Shown here in pieces: positions 13,498-24,850 of a stretch of DNA of 64,000 nt (positions are counted from its first letter, which is position 1; every line of letters starts with the position of its first letter). Origin of the DNA: Hetaerina americana. Lineage: Eukaryota > Arthropoda > Insecta > Odonata > Calopterygidae. The position numbers and the translations under genes were made by a program. The stretch spans positions 33,391,792-33,455,791 of the forward strand of contig JAKTNV010000005.1 in the NCBI GenBank assembly GCA_022747635.1, in the 5' to 3' direction. A model generated the notes under the pieces. The model was not told the origin of the DNA, ran no database searches, and was given only the letters and a program-made list of their open reading frames with translations.

Positions 13498-13787
13498 CTA
13501 AGCATCAGACTGAGAAGAGTGAACATGTATTTTGAGGACATGCTTATCAGCTTCTTCTGCATCTGCAGCCAGCCCCATATTGTTTATCTCATTCGTCACT
13601 GAACCTTCCCTATCCTGATTTGCAATTTCACTCACACTACTTTCACGTTGATCGGAAAAGGATGCAGCATGACTCTCGCTGCTCATGCTTGCAGAGGTAG
13701 CTGCTTCCATATCAGCCACAGATGCATTGCTACTCACTTCTGTTACTGTTTCATTTCCATTAATGGATTCGCTGCAGTCATATTCCC
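13498..13787 (-). CDS. FN3/ZP-N-like membrane protein, exon 7 (cytoplasmic tail, stop)
   Basis: Terminal exon: acceptor ...aactatcag (reverse strand), two bases completing a Gly codon, then 95 codons and TAG at 13500-13498. Residues ~399-494 form an acidic, Ser-rich tail: EYDCSESINGNETVTEVSS at the start and HVLKIHVHSSQSDA at the end, with no folded domain that I recognise. Placed after the transmembrane helix, it should be cytoplasmic. Many Ser next to acidic residues suggest kinase (CK2-type) sites, which is inference. The final QSDA resembles a loose C-terminal peptide motif but is not a canonical PDZ ligand. Confidence 0.85.
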
Positions 13788-15318
13788 CTGATAGTTTCAG
13801 GAAATAAATTTCATTAGTTGATTAATTTTGATTTCTATGAAAACAAATTGCATGTTTGCTTGATGATCTGCTTTCGTATAGGTATGGTTTATGTTGACAA
13901 ATACCAGAACACACACTCAAACTAATCCTAATCCATCAAATTTATAGAAAATAAGCATCAACCTTTCAATTCTCAGTTGATTTTGACCAGCTTAATAATT
14001 TGATGTAATAAAAATTGTACAAATGAAACTCCAGGAAATATTCTATGAGCATAGTTTTCAGTTCTGTGTGTGATGACTTTTTTATACTTACTTGATTCAC
14101 CGATATCTCTCTAATGTTTTGGGTAATTTCCATGGGATTTGTGATTGAAAAAGAAACAAATCACATCTACTTAGAATGCATTTACCAATATTCAAGATAA
14201 TCGAATTTTCAGCAAAACTGTTGTGAATGGGTTATCTTTTTGGAAATTTTTTATGAAAATCTCTGACTAGAGAATACCGAATAAGTAAATTAATGGATAT
14301 TTATATATTTTCTTTCTAAGATAGATATAAAAGGCAAATTTATATTTCTGACAAATGTGTGCATTGAAATCACTCCTGTTTATTACAGACTGTCATTATT
14401 ATTATCAGTGCCTGAATGGGTATAAATTGAGTTTCATAATATCTGTACAACAATTGGATGCTAATCTCTTAACCTCTCTCAAGATCAATATTTTTGATAA
14501 GCCAGACAGTCATTAATGAACTGGTGGGTATTTTATAACCCATGCTGTCAGTAGTTAGTTCAATTGGATTAATGAGCTCTGGACTTCCCTTGCACCAACA
14601 TGCAGTCATATTAGAACACGCTTAAATGTTCTAAAGGTCATGTTTTCTATATGGATATATAAAAAAGTCACATAGTTACCAGTTAGTCACCTAACTTTCT
14701 TATCATATGCTTCAAATACTTCCTTTATCACAAAAACCTTACAAATTGTAGCATGTGTCCCAGTGGAAGCCCAAGGCTAAATTTACATCATGGGTGAATG
14801 TAGTTCTTTATTATTTATTACAATCACTTCTGAAGGCTGGGTCACTATTGTGTAGTTTGCAGTTTGGCTTTCAGTGTTCACCTTATGCCCATGGCTTCAC
14901 TTTAGATCACATAAGTATTATTTTTCCAAAATTAATAACATTATTTAATCATAAAACTATGCACGTGATTCAGTATCTTTTGCTGTATCTAGGATTTATT
15001 TCAGTAAATGTAGAATGGCCATCCAAACTAATGCAAAATTTCATAAGTAGGTAATCTATCATTAGCTGTGGGTCTTTCTTGATGTGAGTGGAAAGTTAGT
15101 CATTGTAATTGAATTCAATCTATTATTATAGTAATTGTTGTGAAGCACCATTCATTATAGTGAGCCATTATAGTTTTACCCGCAGGACCAAGTTTTCACC
15201 ACATTAATTTGTTGAAGTGATTTTTTTGTACACCTCTGAACTCGGCACTAAGGGCCAGGAACTCCTTTTACCACTGCTCACTGTGCTCCTATGTGCATCC
15301 CACATTAAATTTACTTAC

Positions 15319-15453
15319 CAAGAAGGCCATGTCTCCATTTAGTGCCTGCAATAACTAAGCGCCAAACAGCAAGAACTGCAAATCCGACTACTCCAGCAAC
15401 AACCAGCAATATCATTAGAACCAGTTGTGCTGACGTTGATGATTTTTGATGTT
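15319..15453 (-). CDS. FN3/ZP-N-like membrane protein, exon 6 (transmembrane helix)
   Basis: Reverse-strand exon with donor G|gtaagt and acceptor ...ggtgaaaag. It encodes HQKSSTSAQ, the hydrophobic run LVLMILLVVAGVVGFAVLAVW (about residues 364-385), then RLVIAGTKWRHGLLG. One ~21-residue helix followed by Arg and Lys predicts a type I single-pass protein, with exons 1-5 outside and exon 7 inside. Both phases match the neighbouring exons: G+AA gives Glu upstream and G+GG gives Gly downstream. The acceptor has a weak pyrimidine tract, so its exact position is slightly less certain than the others. Confidence 0.85.
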
Positions 15454-15921
15454 CTTTTCACCAAGGATAGTTATATGAAAAAAGAAAAAAAAGAATTATT
15501 TATTATCAGTGGAGTTGTGTCAACTATTGAAGTTAATTTTCATGTGATGTAATCTTATTCTCACATGATATACACACATATTATATACCCCAGCTGACTA
15601 TTCACATCTCCTTTTTACATGTGTAATCACTTGGTATATGTAGTGGTACTTAAAATAAATGCATTAATTTTTTTAATTTTATGCTTTACAGTAATTTTAT
15701 CAGTCAGTCAGTTTGTGGATGACATTTTACAGAGGAATAATAATGTCTTTGAAGTTATTTGATGTATTAATATACCACTTGTTCTTTAGCCCAAGGACTT
15801 GAAAAAAATCTTTAATAATATTTATTTAGGTATCTCTGATATCTAACCCAAAAGTATTGCCTAAGAAAATAATTATTGTGATTTTTCATTTCCTGAAGTT
15901 TAAAATTTTGAGAGCTCTCAC

Positions 15922-16112
15922 CTTGTGCTGTCAACTTTTCAGCTGTGCGGGCCCTGGCTATTATAAGTCCCTCATATTTCCTATCTCGAGACTGTCTAAG
16001 TATTCGTGGTTCTCTGACATCGTTGGTAGCTTCTGCTTCACCTTTATCATCTGCGTATCCAAGACCTTCCACAGTTGTATCAGGTCTATTACCAGATGAT
16101 GGCAGTTGAATT
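15922..16112 (-). CDS. FN3/ZP-N-like membrane protein, exon 5 (juxtamembrane stalk)
   Basis: Reverse-strand exon, acceptor ...ttccaaaatag, donor CAAG|gtgaga. It encodes IQLPSSGNRPDTTVEGLGY, then ADDKGEAEATNDVREPRILR and QSRDRKYEGLIIARARTAEK, then LTAQ. The composition is polar and charged with no cysteines, so it probably forms an extended stalk between the ZP-N-like module and the membrane. RILR and RQSR are RxxR-type basic sites where a furin-like protease could release the ectodomain, as happens in many ZP proteins; this is inference. Phase fits exon 4 (GG+A = Gly). Confidence 0.83.
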
Positions 16113-16969
16113 CTATTTTGGAATAAATGATACATTATTTTGGGTCACTTATACAGGTATCCATGAATCTGCTACAGAGCAGGAAAAATGTATACATGTG
16201 TATTAATATATTAAAAAAATGAAATAATGCTTAATGATCCAATCTGATGATGTATAATCTTTTAACTGATGTAGATGATATATTTATTGCTGTAAAAAAT
16301 GAGTCCAATTGCATATTATAAAAATTATATGCTTGTGTATGATATGCAGTGTAGTAGAGTATGGACATGTTTTCTTGAAATTTTGTGAATACACATGAAA
16401 CAAATTACTGCAAAAGATATGTAATACATACATTGAGTGACATTGTTAGAATATGCTATTTTCTGTTGTTAGAGATAAAAACTTTACTCGTGTATCTTTT
16501 ATAGCCGTAGGTTTGGGAAGGGAACACCAGGACTTGTATTGGATTTCCTCCCTAGTTCTCAAAGTGGCATTGCCTTTTGATTAGATTTGTTTGCTGGATT
16601 TGCAGAGTTGGTATTAACACTACCACAATGTTCATGTTAATCTGCAATGCCAAAAGGCATGAAAAATATAAAATATTTTCATATGGCTTTCTGCATAAGT
16701 ATCAACAAAAAAATATGTGCCTCCCACATGACGTTCAGACTTCAATGATGGTGGCTATGGTTGCTCAAGTAGTCATGGGCACTGCAAAAGTTTGCAAAAT
16801 TATACTTTCAAGTTTTCCTGGGTGGGTCATGAATGCATTGAATTAATACGTCCTTTTTATACATCAATAAGCTTTGGTGAGGCAATTTTGTAAATGAAAG
16901 TAAATCATCTCAGCAATACCTTTTGTTGTTTTCGAACCAAAGTGAATTTTGACATCCCCTTTTACTCAC

Positions 16970-17396
16970 CCTGCTCGAACTGTTAGGGTACCAGGTTGGT
17001 AAGAACAAAGAACCAAAAATCTCCGAGCACTGTGAGTTAGAATGGATCGGGATTCCTGCACCATGACGAAAGCAGAGACTGCTGTCTCATTGATGGCTGA
17101 AACACTCCCGCCACCGCAGGCATCTTCCATGCCATGCTCTATCCTCAGAATGTATGTTGTTTTGGGGCTCTCTGGGTCACCATCCACCCAACAGCGACCT
17201 CTCCTCTGTTTCTTTCTTTTCCCTGTTCTTAAGCTGTCCTTTCTCTCCTTGGTATCAGGGTCATCAGTGGCATTTTGTACCAATGAATCATCTGGAATGC
17301 TATCATCCACTCCTTCAACGGCAATCCTTCCCCCAAAGTATGGTCCAGTCTCCACCTCGACCTCACTGAATTGTGGTAGGCATAAGGTTGCCTTCG
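16970..17396 (-). CDS. FN3/ZP-N-like membrane protein, exon 4 (ZP-N-like module)
   Basis: The longest exon, residues ~148-290, donor AGG|gtgagt. It begins KATLCLPQFSEVEVETGPYF and has a polybasic block GKRKKQRRGRC, then YILRIEHGMEDACGGG, an NET sequon (N-glycosylation site), and VQESRSILTHSARRFLVLCS. Four cysteines in order (TLC, GRC, DAC, VLC), beta-strand spacing, and the closing 'ILTHSARRFLVLCSYQP' strand pattern resemble a ZP-N domain (the polymerisation half of zona pellucida domains). No ZP-C half follows. The ~35-residue Asp/Lys/Arg-rich insertion before the second Cys is unusual. Two acceptors 6 nt apart are possible (after ttatcag or after tttcag); both keep frame. The ZP-N call rests on pattern, not on an alignment. 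Confidence 0.8.
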
Positions 17397-17721
17397 CTGA
17401 AACTGATAAAATATAATTTTCAAAGGTATGCTCAACGATTGATTTTATTCTCTTTATTATTCAGTGTCATAGTTCTTCAATTTGTTATTTAATGTATACA
17501 TGATTGGTTACTTTGGGAAATGCTATTTCATTCGACCATGGAATTAGAATTGTTATTGAGAGGACTTGAACACAATCTTAATTGCGAGTAGCCACTGCCA
17601 TCAATTGCACTTCTTTGACATGTGTCAAAAGCAGTGTAACTCATAGGCATGTCTGACCTTGAGTTTTTCAAAAAAAAGGGTCAACGGTCAAATGTTTAAC
17701 TTGCTGGGAAAGGTAACTTAC

Positions 17722-17926
17722 ATCCTTTTGTTTCCAAGACTATTGTTTTGCTTAAATTTGCCCTTAAATCACTGGAGATTAAGTCTTGATCTTCTCCAAC
17801 TGCGACCGGCCAAACTTCAAAGGAGTAATTTGTGGCCATTCTCAGACCATCAATTTGAGCAAAAAACATCCGTATTGGAGAGTTGGGTGCCATAAGAACT
17901 TCATTGCTGGATGTAGCATTAATGAC
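17722..17926 (-). CDS. FN3/ZP-N-like membrane protein, exon 3 (second half of FN3-like module)
   Basis: Reverse-strand exon, acceptor ...cccattcaag and donor GGAT|gtaagt. It encodes VINATSSNEVLMAPNSPIRM, then FFAQIDGLRMATNYSFEVWP and VAVGEDQDLISSDLRANLSK. The 'I-x-GL-x-x-x-x-x-Y-x-F-x-V-x-x-V' arrangement is the hallmark E-F strand region of a fibronectin type III fold. N-x-S/T sequons (NAT, NYS, NLS) fit an extracellular location. It enters in phase 0 directly after exon 2, so exons 2 and 3 together make one FN3-like module (residues ~31-147). Confidence 0.83.
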
Positions 17927-19047
17927 CTTGAATGGGAAGTAAGATAGAAAATGTAAATCTTCTTAGCCATTTATTTTGTTTAGTGCAGCGAAAAACAATC
18001 CTTACATTATTTTGTTTTGCATTTATTTTTTGTAGGTGGTCAATCAAGGATTTACCAGTTAGAAATAATAATTCTGACTAATTAAAATTTCTAACAAAAT
18101 TTGAATTTATTTATACTTCAGCAAACACTAATTAATATGAGCTGTCCTATCAAAAGTGCTAATACAGAGATTATTGAGAGAGATTTGGTTGGAAATATTT
18201 CATTAATTGTGGTCAATTATCTTGAAGTTCATTTGAACGTGATTTCTTTAGACCTCACTCAAGTGATTTTTCATGAGCATTCTGTTGAATATCAGGAATA
18301 TATTTAAAACTTTTTTAGTGTCTTAATGGCGACAGATTTTCACAACAGGCACAGCTTTTGAAGGAAAACATTCAGTTAAGAGATTTCCCAAACATAGTGA
18401 TGCCGTTACTTTTTATGCTTATTCTTAGATTACCAGCGAATTTACATTTTATAATGTTGATGAACGACCAAATAAAGAGGCAATAACATCTTAACTTACA
18501 AAAACAGTATGTTCGAGTTTTCCAATTTTTTTCCTTTGGCTGCAATTCCAGTTGCATCGATGGAAAACATGATTAGCTGCATGAAAATATTTTCCTTAAG
18601 AGGATACTGAATCATTCGATCATAGAAATCTGTTCAAACTGTTGAGAGGAGGGTTCCTCGTCACCTTGTTCCGTCGGGCGCCCTTAGGGATCGCCGTCAA
18701 ATCACGCAAGGCAATTTTAGGTTTTTATACCTCCCTATCCCTTTGTAAGAATCCGTAAGATATGGTATCCTTCCATCTCACGTAATTCCCGGATTTAATG
18801 TGTCCAACGGTCACATTTAAGAAAAAAAAGATCATTTAGATTCGGCCAAGAGTTTTTAACTTCAATAATCTGCTGTCAACTTCAATTACCGTTTAATTTC
18901 TAAAATAATGAATAAAAAACACCCACGTTTTTTATGTGAAAGTTCGAAATTCATGGGTTAACGTAGAATTATGAATGTTATTGTTACCCCAGATGGTCAG
19001 TACTACCTAATTGGAGATAATTATATAAATATCAATATATTTACACA

Positions 19048-19050
<3 letters not shown>

Positions 19051-19102
<52 letters not shown>
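19051..19102. repeat. (AT)n microsatellite
   Basis: An uninterrupted AT dinucleotide run of about 52 bp in intron 2 of the - strand gene. ORFs of Ile-Tyr repeats over it are meaningless. Confidence 0.97.
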
Positions 19103-19108
<6 letters not shown>

Positions 19109-19974
19109 TATTATTCAATTGAAGATTGTTGTAGCTGGGATTGTTATTGCTAAGCTCATTACTATTATGTGACGTGAATATCGTGTTGAACGAACTTGAT
19201 CGTATTTTTTCACCTCTGCTTATAACAAAACAGCGTGTGCTCTTCTTACGGAGTGGTATTATTTGTTTTAAAAAAATACCAAAAATTAAGTTGGTGGGGT
19301 GTAGCAATTTCGCGAGGACTGTCAAAACTTATTTTCTTATGTTTGTTGTACTGAAATTAGGGTGCGTCTTGTATGCCGTCAAATACTAGTCCACTGGAAA
19401 AAGTACACTTCCATGAATTACCACTTATTATTTTTTATTTTAGTGGTATCAAAACACATGCATGCAGTGAAATGAAACATTTTGTAACTTTTTCAACAGG
19501 TTGATAAATACTGAAATAATTCTGGAGCGACAGTTGCACTGGTGAGCATTTGAACAGCGCGTTCTTTGGTGATTAATTATGACTAAAATTCTCTCTTAGT
19601 AAAAAAATGACAAATAATTCATTGTTACGTACGTTACGTTAGGTTCCTCCCCAACGTCCTCTTTGCTCCCCTTAAGGTAACACGATGACATGCAACACTC
19701 CCTCTCGCCCCACAAAGGCTTTACGTTATTTAAGGACTGCCTCTCGGACGGGACCAGTTGTTTTACCCCCCCGCGGAGGATGGCTCTTTTCTTGCCCCTG
19801 CACCGAATTCGAAAGAGCGGTAAAGGGATTGAGCCCGAGAAGGGGAGCGGTCGGCCTCCCAAGGCCACGATCTCACGCTCGGATGGTGCCCTCGAGGGCA
19901 TCCCGAGTGTGCGTGGCGAGGGGGTGTGCCGCCGCCGTCGCATGGTGCGCGCCTGCCTCTCCTTCCCGCCTCAC

Positions 19975-20120
19975 CTGCAAGCGGCATCGATCCTGCCCCC
20001 ACGCCTGAACCTCGCAGTAGTTCACGCGGAACCCGTAGGTGGGCGCTGGGTACATCCGATCGCACTCCCATCGCAGCGTGACGCTCCTGAAATCTGGCTC
20101 TCCCATCAGGTGGCGAACCC
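19975..20120 (-). CDS. FN3/ZP-N-like membrane protein, exon 2 (first half of FN3-like module)
   Basis: Reverse-strand exon, acceptor ...ctttccccaacag, donor TTGCAG|gtgagg. It encodes VRHLMGEPDFRSVTLRWECD, then RMYPAPTYGFRVNYCEVQAW and GQDRCRLQ. 'SVTLRWE' and 'YGFRVNYCEV' are the B and C strands of an FN3 or cytokine-receptor-like fold; the three Cys may form disulphides. The exon lies in a distinctly GC- and CpG-rich stretch (about 19640-20160), unlike the AT-rich introns around it. Its leading GG joins the G left by exon 1, 17.4 kb away, to make Gly. Confidence 0.83.
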
Positions 20121-21107
20121 CTGTTGGGGAAAGAGAAAGGTGAGAGGATGGCGGGGGGGGGGGGAATGGGAGATCATATTAGGTACATCATCAGAAATGG
20201 TTAGTGACGAGTTAAACGTTTATGAGTTAGGCCAAAAAGTTAACTTTTCGGGTGATTCTTACAATTCGTAAATTGATTTTTTCTATTAACATTTTGACGG
20301 AACGCGTTGGTTTACTTACACTTGAGCCTAGTGTGAACTTGACATGTCAAAAGTCGAGCCGTGAGACGAAAGGAGAGCCTCCTGAGAATGATTTTAGGTT
20401 CGTACCAATGCGAGACAAACTGATAGAGAATGTCATTAAGATACTTCTCCTCATCTGGAGAAAAATATAACAGTTGGTCTGCCTCCATAATGATTCATCT
20501 TTTCTCTGAGGAATAGGACATTTTTTGAGAAGACTTTTCGTGGGATTGAAAATATATTTATCAAATTGATTTGGGGCTGAACTTAAAAATTAATTTGGAT
20601 ATAACTTAACTGAAATTAATTATAAGGAGCTTCAAGCATTTTACTTAGCTTAATTAAAAGCATTACACAAGTTAATTTTGCAGTCTACATCCTTTGCTCT
20701 TTGCGATTTTTCTTCGCGTGCCAAGGGCCCCTCACCTCGATAGCATTCACTGAGTGCGTGGGCGTGAGCTTGCGCTTAAAATTTTTATCTGAGCGCGGCT
20801 TCGTGTTTTTAAACCATTTACCGCGTTGGTGAATGCCTCATTAATGCCTCTTGAGGGTAAAATATGCCCAAGCCTTTAAGAGTAATGCCCTTCGGATGTC
20901 GTGAAAGGTAACGTGCGCGCGCTCGCGGACTTGAGGACGTTAATGTTTTTGACATCTAATTAAAGCCAATACTGACCTTGGAGGCAATGTTTATTTCACT
21001 GCAACGGTTTTGAGGACAAAAACTGCAGTGAGATTTTGTTGAGTGAGTTTAATCCGTAGGCCATCCGATGATGCTTGACGGAGGGTGTGAGCTCGAATGA
21101 CAAGAGG

Positions 21108-21415
21108 GGATCGAGATGGTGCGGGGGCTAACGTACTGGCTTCCCACCCTGAGGGCGCGGGTTCAAATCCCGGCGGTGTTGAATATTTTTCAAAGGGATC
21201 TCGATCCCTACTTGAGGTGCTTTGTGGAGGGCACTTTGAGTGAGTACGCCGTCCGTCGGATGGGACGTTAAGCCGCGGACCCCTTGGCGCCTTTCGTAAA
21301 GAGTAGGCTAATGCCGACGCCGGGTTTCTCTCCACCCTTCATCCTTTCCTGTCCTTCCCCTATGGCGCAAATGACCTTAGCTGTCGGTCGCCTCCCCTCA
21401 AAACTACTACTACTA
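21108..21415 (+). mobile_element. tRNA-derived SINE, family 1, copy B, with target-site duplication
   Basis: The best-preserved family 1 copy: A-box-like gcgggggctaacgtactgg, B-box cgggttcaaatcccgg, body gggatctcgatccctacttg, and a CTACTACTACTA tail. A perfect 16-bp direct repeat ctcgaatgacaagagg flanks it (21092-21107 and 21416-21431). This fixes both ends and shows retroposition by LINE machinery. The intact duplication means the insertion is fairly recent. Confidence 0.95.
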
Positions 21416-22369
21416 CTCGAATGACAAGAGGCGAGAAAGGGATTTAGGGAATTGAATTAGGATTGGGGAACTTTTGGGCTCCTCGGTATTGCGTATAATT
21501 CGTGGAAGATAGGAGTATCCACCTCTCAATTTCAGTTTTGATTTTTCATTTGTTCATTAATATCCAATGAGAAAAGAAAATGTAAGAGCTTTACAGAGAA
21601 GAAAATTGAGATGGAGGCTTCATATAATTGTGCACGGGTTAAAAAAAATAAATAAACAGTATTGTTTTTATTGCAAAAACTAGTTGACTATTGCATAGAC
21701 TATGGTTCACCAAAATACCATTAACATATAATACCTTCTAATTCTATTACATGTTTAGTCAAATACTTATATTGAAAGATAATGACCAGACATCGTTTAG
21801 GAAATTATTTCGGAGACTTTTCTTCAATTTTTTTTGGTACGAAAAAGTATAGGGTTATATTGAGTAACAAATTAAATAAACATCAATAAGGAAACCAGTA
21901 AAATGATATCAGAAAATATGGAATTAATGGGGAAAGACCCTATTATCCATTCTCAACCCAAATATTTGATTTTTTTTAAAACTAGTGAAAGGACTCTTTT
22001 TTAATGATATTATCTGGCAGGGAGTTAAAGAGCTACCTTCCAGTGGGGAGGGTTTTCATAGGTTGTACCACGAAGATAAAGTTCTTTGTTAATGTAATCG
22101 GTTTGCTCCTCTTGTTAGGTTGTTACGTCTACTTTTTTCGCCAGAAGGCAATACACCACCGTTTAGTTTACCAGTTTATGCCAAAGCAATAAATATGAGT
22201 ATTTCACTTGCTCCTGTAATAATAGCACTAACACTACCTTTAAACGCTTAGTCGGTTATCGACCGAAAAGGAACACCATAAGTATGAAAAATGATTTCAG
22301 TGCTTATTTGCAGGACAGATATAGCATGAGATAAAAGCTAGTTCCACAATTTCATGCTATTGGCCGGTT

Positions 22370-22535
22370 CGTTCAAAATTAAATTCAGGGAAAGGGATAT
22401 GGGCACATAAAAGGACGATCACAAGTCTAGTGGGGAAGGTGAAAGGGTGCGGATTCCAAGCAGAAAGTCTCTTTGACCGGGACTCGAACCACGGGCCTTC
22501 GGCTTCCTGAGTCGATGCTCTACCACGGAAGATGT
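22370..22535 (-). mobile_element. tRNA-derived SINE, family 3, copy A
   Basis: On the - strand the head reads like a tRNA: ccgtggtagagcatcgactc (A-box region) followed by tggttcgagtcccggtc (B box). The body matches the copy at 32800-33042 after the shared 'cccggtcaa' (cttcccyac, cttgt-atcgtcct, cctwtccstttcc-like blocks). No tRNA gene is implied: the anticodon arm does not fold and the sequence runs on into a SINE body. Ends are approximate. Confidence 0.65.
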
Positions 22536-23194
22536 TTTTAGATGGCATAAAGGCTGTTGATGGTACTTCTGGAGGACTGAAAATTGGAAAAATGTAAAAA
22601 AACATGTAAATAAAATGTAAATAAACATGACCTACGTTAACTGTTAGGGGCGGCTGAAGACTTAAATAGGGGAATTATCTTGAATGAATGGGTTGAAGAA
22701 TGCGACTGTCAAGCAATAAATAGTATTGAAAATGATTGAGGAGAGACTGAGACTGATACAACACCCATAACGCTGCCCATAGAAGTTGGTTTTGTCGATG
22801 AGTATGAGAATACGCATGTGGCAAGCGATGTAAACAAGGCCGTGCCGAAATAAGTGATACGGTTAATTCAAGTAAGCCAAAAAAATATTTCTGAAATGCG
22901 CTCTTTTGGGGAAATTTAATAGGTGATGCTACACATTTAAAAACAAAAAGAAATGACATGATAGTCTTTCAAATTCAAGTGGCAGGGGTCTCAAATTCAT
23001 AACCACTGTGCAGCGGGAATATTATGCTGATGAAATGAACACTGACGGAGAAAATATTGACTCCGGCAGTAGCTAAAATTTTGGGCACAAGGTCCCTTTG
23101 ACAGCAAAGTTGAATCACTTAAAATCCATGGTAACAGGTAATTTACTGAATAAGTACTATTACTGACCTACAAGTTCGTGCGATAGCCAACTGA

Positions 23195-23292
23195 TAGCGT
23201 ACCAGTTTTACGAAATAGAGGAGCAGTTACTTTAAATAATTTTTAGCGTACCAGTTTTACGAAATAGAGGAGCAGTTACTTTAAATAATTTT
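23195..23292. repeat. 49-bp tandem duplication
   Basis: The unit starting tagcgtaccagttttacg occurs twice, head to tail, with a period of 49 bp and no mismatches seen. This is a young local duplication in the first intron. Confidence 0.95.
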
Positions 23293-23440
23293 TACTGAGT
23301 ATATTCAATGTGAACATAACTTCAAATGTTATTAATGATCTATTTTATTTCTTTAAAATTTGATGAAATAGAATGGAGGTTTTCGAAGAGAGGTTAGCGT
23401 TAGTGCCATTATCATTAGCGAGCCTCTACTTGAGTTCATC

Positions 23441-23464
23441 CATGCATTGCATGCATGCATGCAT
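23441..23464. repeat. (ATGC)n palindromic microsatellite
   Basis: A short self-complementary run catgcattgcatgcatgcat..., able to form small hairpins. No gene is attached to it. Confidence 0.85.
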
Positions 23465-24349
23465 TAGTTTACTGCGGGTCTCAGCATTTAGCATTCGGTT
23501 GATCCGGTGATATATGCAGGGGAAGTTCCATAATTCCAAGAGGAAGAAAGTTTACATCTCGAATTTAGCCGTAATTGTTCTCCATATAACAACCTATCCG
23601 TATGGAGAATGAAATCAGGATTCCATTTATGGAATAATTTTTTCCGATCATGATACGGAAATGATTTTTTTTGGGAGAGGTATTCTTTTATGGAATGTGT
23701 ATGCATTTTTGCTGTGAATTAACTTTGTGAAAAGCCTTAATACGGCCTATCGATCGTCTAGAAATTAAATAGAAATTTAGCCGATTTCAATTTGATCTCC
23801 GTTCATGAAAATGAAATGGTAATTTATGGAGGCTTTCTTGGTTCCTATACCTTATGCGGAATATTCCTTCGTCGCCAGTCGGAATCTATTATTTATGAAT
23901 TTGAGCACCTGATTGACGGATTGGTTATGTCGCTGGTAATTTTTAGGGTGGATTCCTCAGCAGCGCACAGACATAATATTTCATGAAAAGCACACAGTCC
24001 CATGGGGAAATCCAAATGAAGTAACTTTTTGAAATTTAAATATTTATATGCTTGAGATGTGCGTTATTAACTAGCTTTGGTATAGAATGTGAACGAATGG
24101 CAAACATATACTAAACACTCGGGTAGGTTTGACGTGGTCCCTTTATCATTAATTTAGCTAATTTCAAATAGTGTGATGAAGGCGTTTCGGCGCAAATCCA
24201 TGGGAAGGGACTACGCCCTTTCAAAGTCGTTCATCTTTTTATAAACCTGGATTCCGATGCTGCACAATGTCCTTTCGCGCAACTGAACATCAGGTCATAC
24301 TCCAGGATAGTTTTTCTCGTAACGTAGATCCGGAAGACCGTTGATAGGA

Positions 24350-24850
24350 TCACCCGGATTCAGGTTTCGGAGCGGCTGGGAGATTCTATCGGAAGACCAC
24401 TCATGCTCTCGCAAAACATTTTAATTAGCAGGGGCCAACAATGGTTGGGGAGGGTGGGAGAAGGTAATTCGATTCCTCCAGCACCACTTCCCTCCGGCCG
24501 CCTGCAATCAAGCGGGACTTCACTCTGAGGCGTTGTTTTCCACAGTCCTGCTCGATACTTGGCCGTTAACGGTAATACCTTCTGGCAATCGCTTCCCACC
24601 CCATCTTCACTCCCCTACACTCCCCTTTTCCCTCTCGCCCGATTCTTATTTGGCGGCATTCCAACCAATTACGACCCGACAGTTTCCCTGCAACCACTCT
24701 CTCTCCAGTTTGAATGCCATCTCCGCACAGCCCTTCTCCGACGGTGATATCAGATCCGTGAAAGTTCCGGATTGTGCGGTAGAGCAGGTGCCACCGAAGC
24801 CGTTGATTTATGTACGATTTCGTAGAGGAAGCGATTCAGGGATGTAATGC
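24350..24850. other. GC-rich patch in intron 1
   Basis: The composition rises sharply above the AT-rich intron, and both strands contain Pro/Ser-rich ORFs (for example 24533-24847). None resembles a known family and no paired splice sites stand out. It could be a conserved regulatory block or an old element; I cannot tell. Confidence 0.3.

Noticed and set aside
17042..17416. 124-residue + strand ORF
   Set aside because: Antisense shadow of exon 4 (ZP-N-like); the - strand reading has phase-matched splice sites and Cys pattern.
19690..20271. 193-residue + strand ORF over the GC-rich block
   Set aside because: It is antisense to exon 2 of the - strand gene; GC-rich DNA keeps opposite frames open. 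No domain or splice support.
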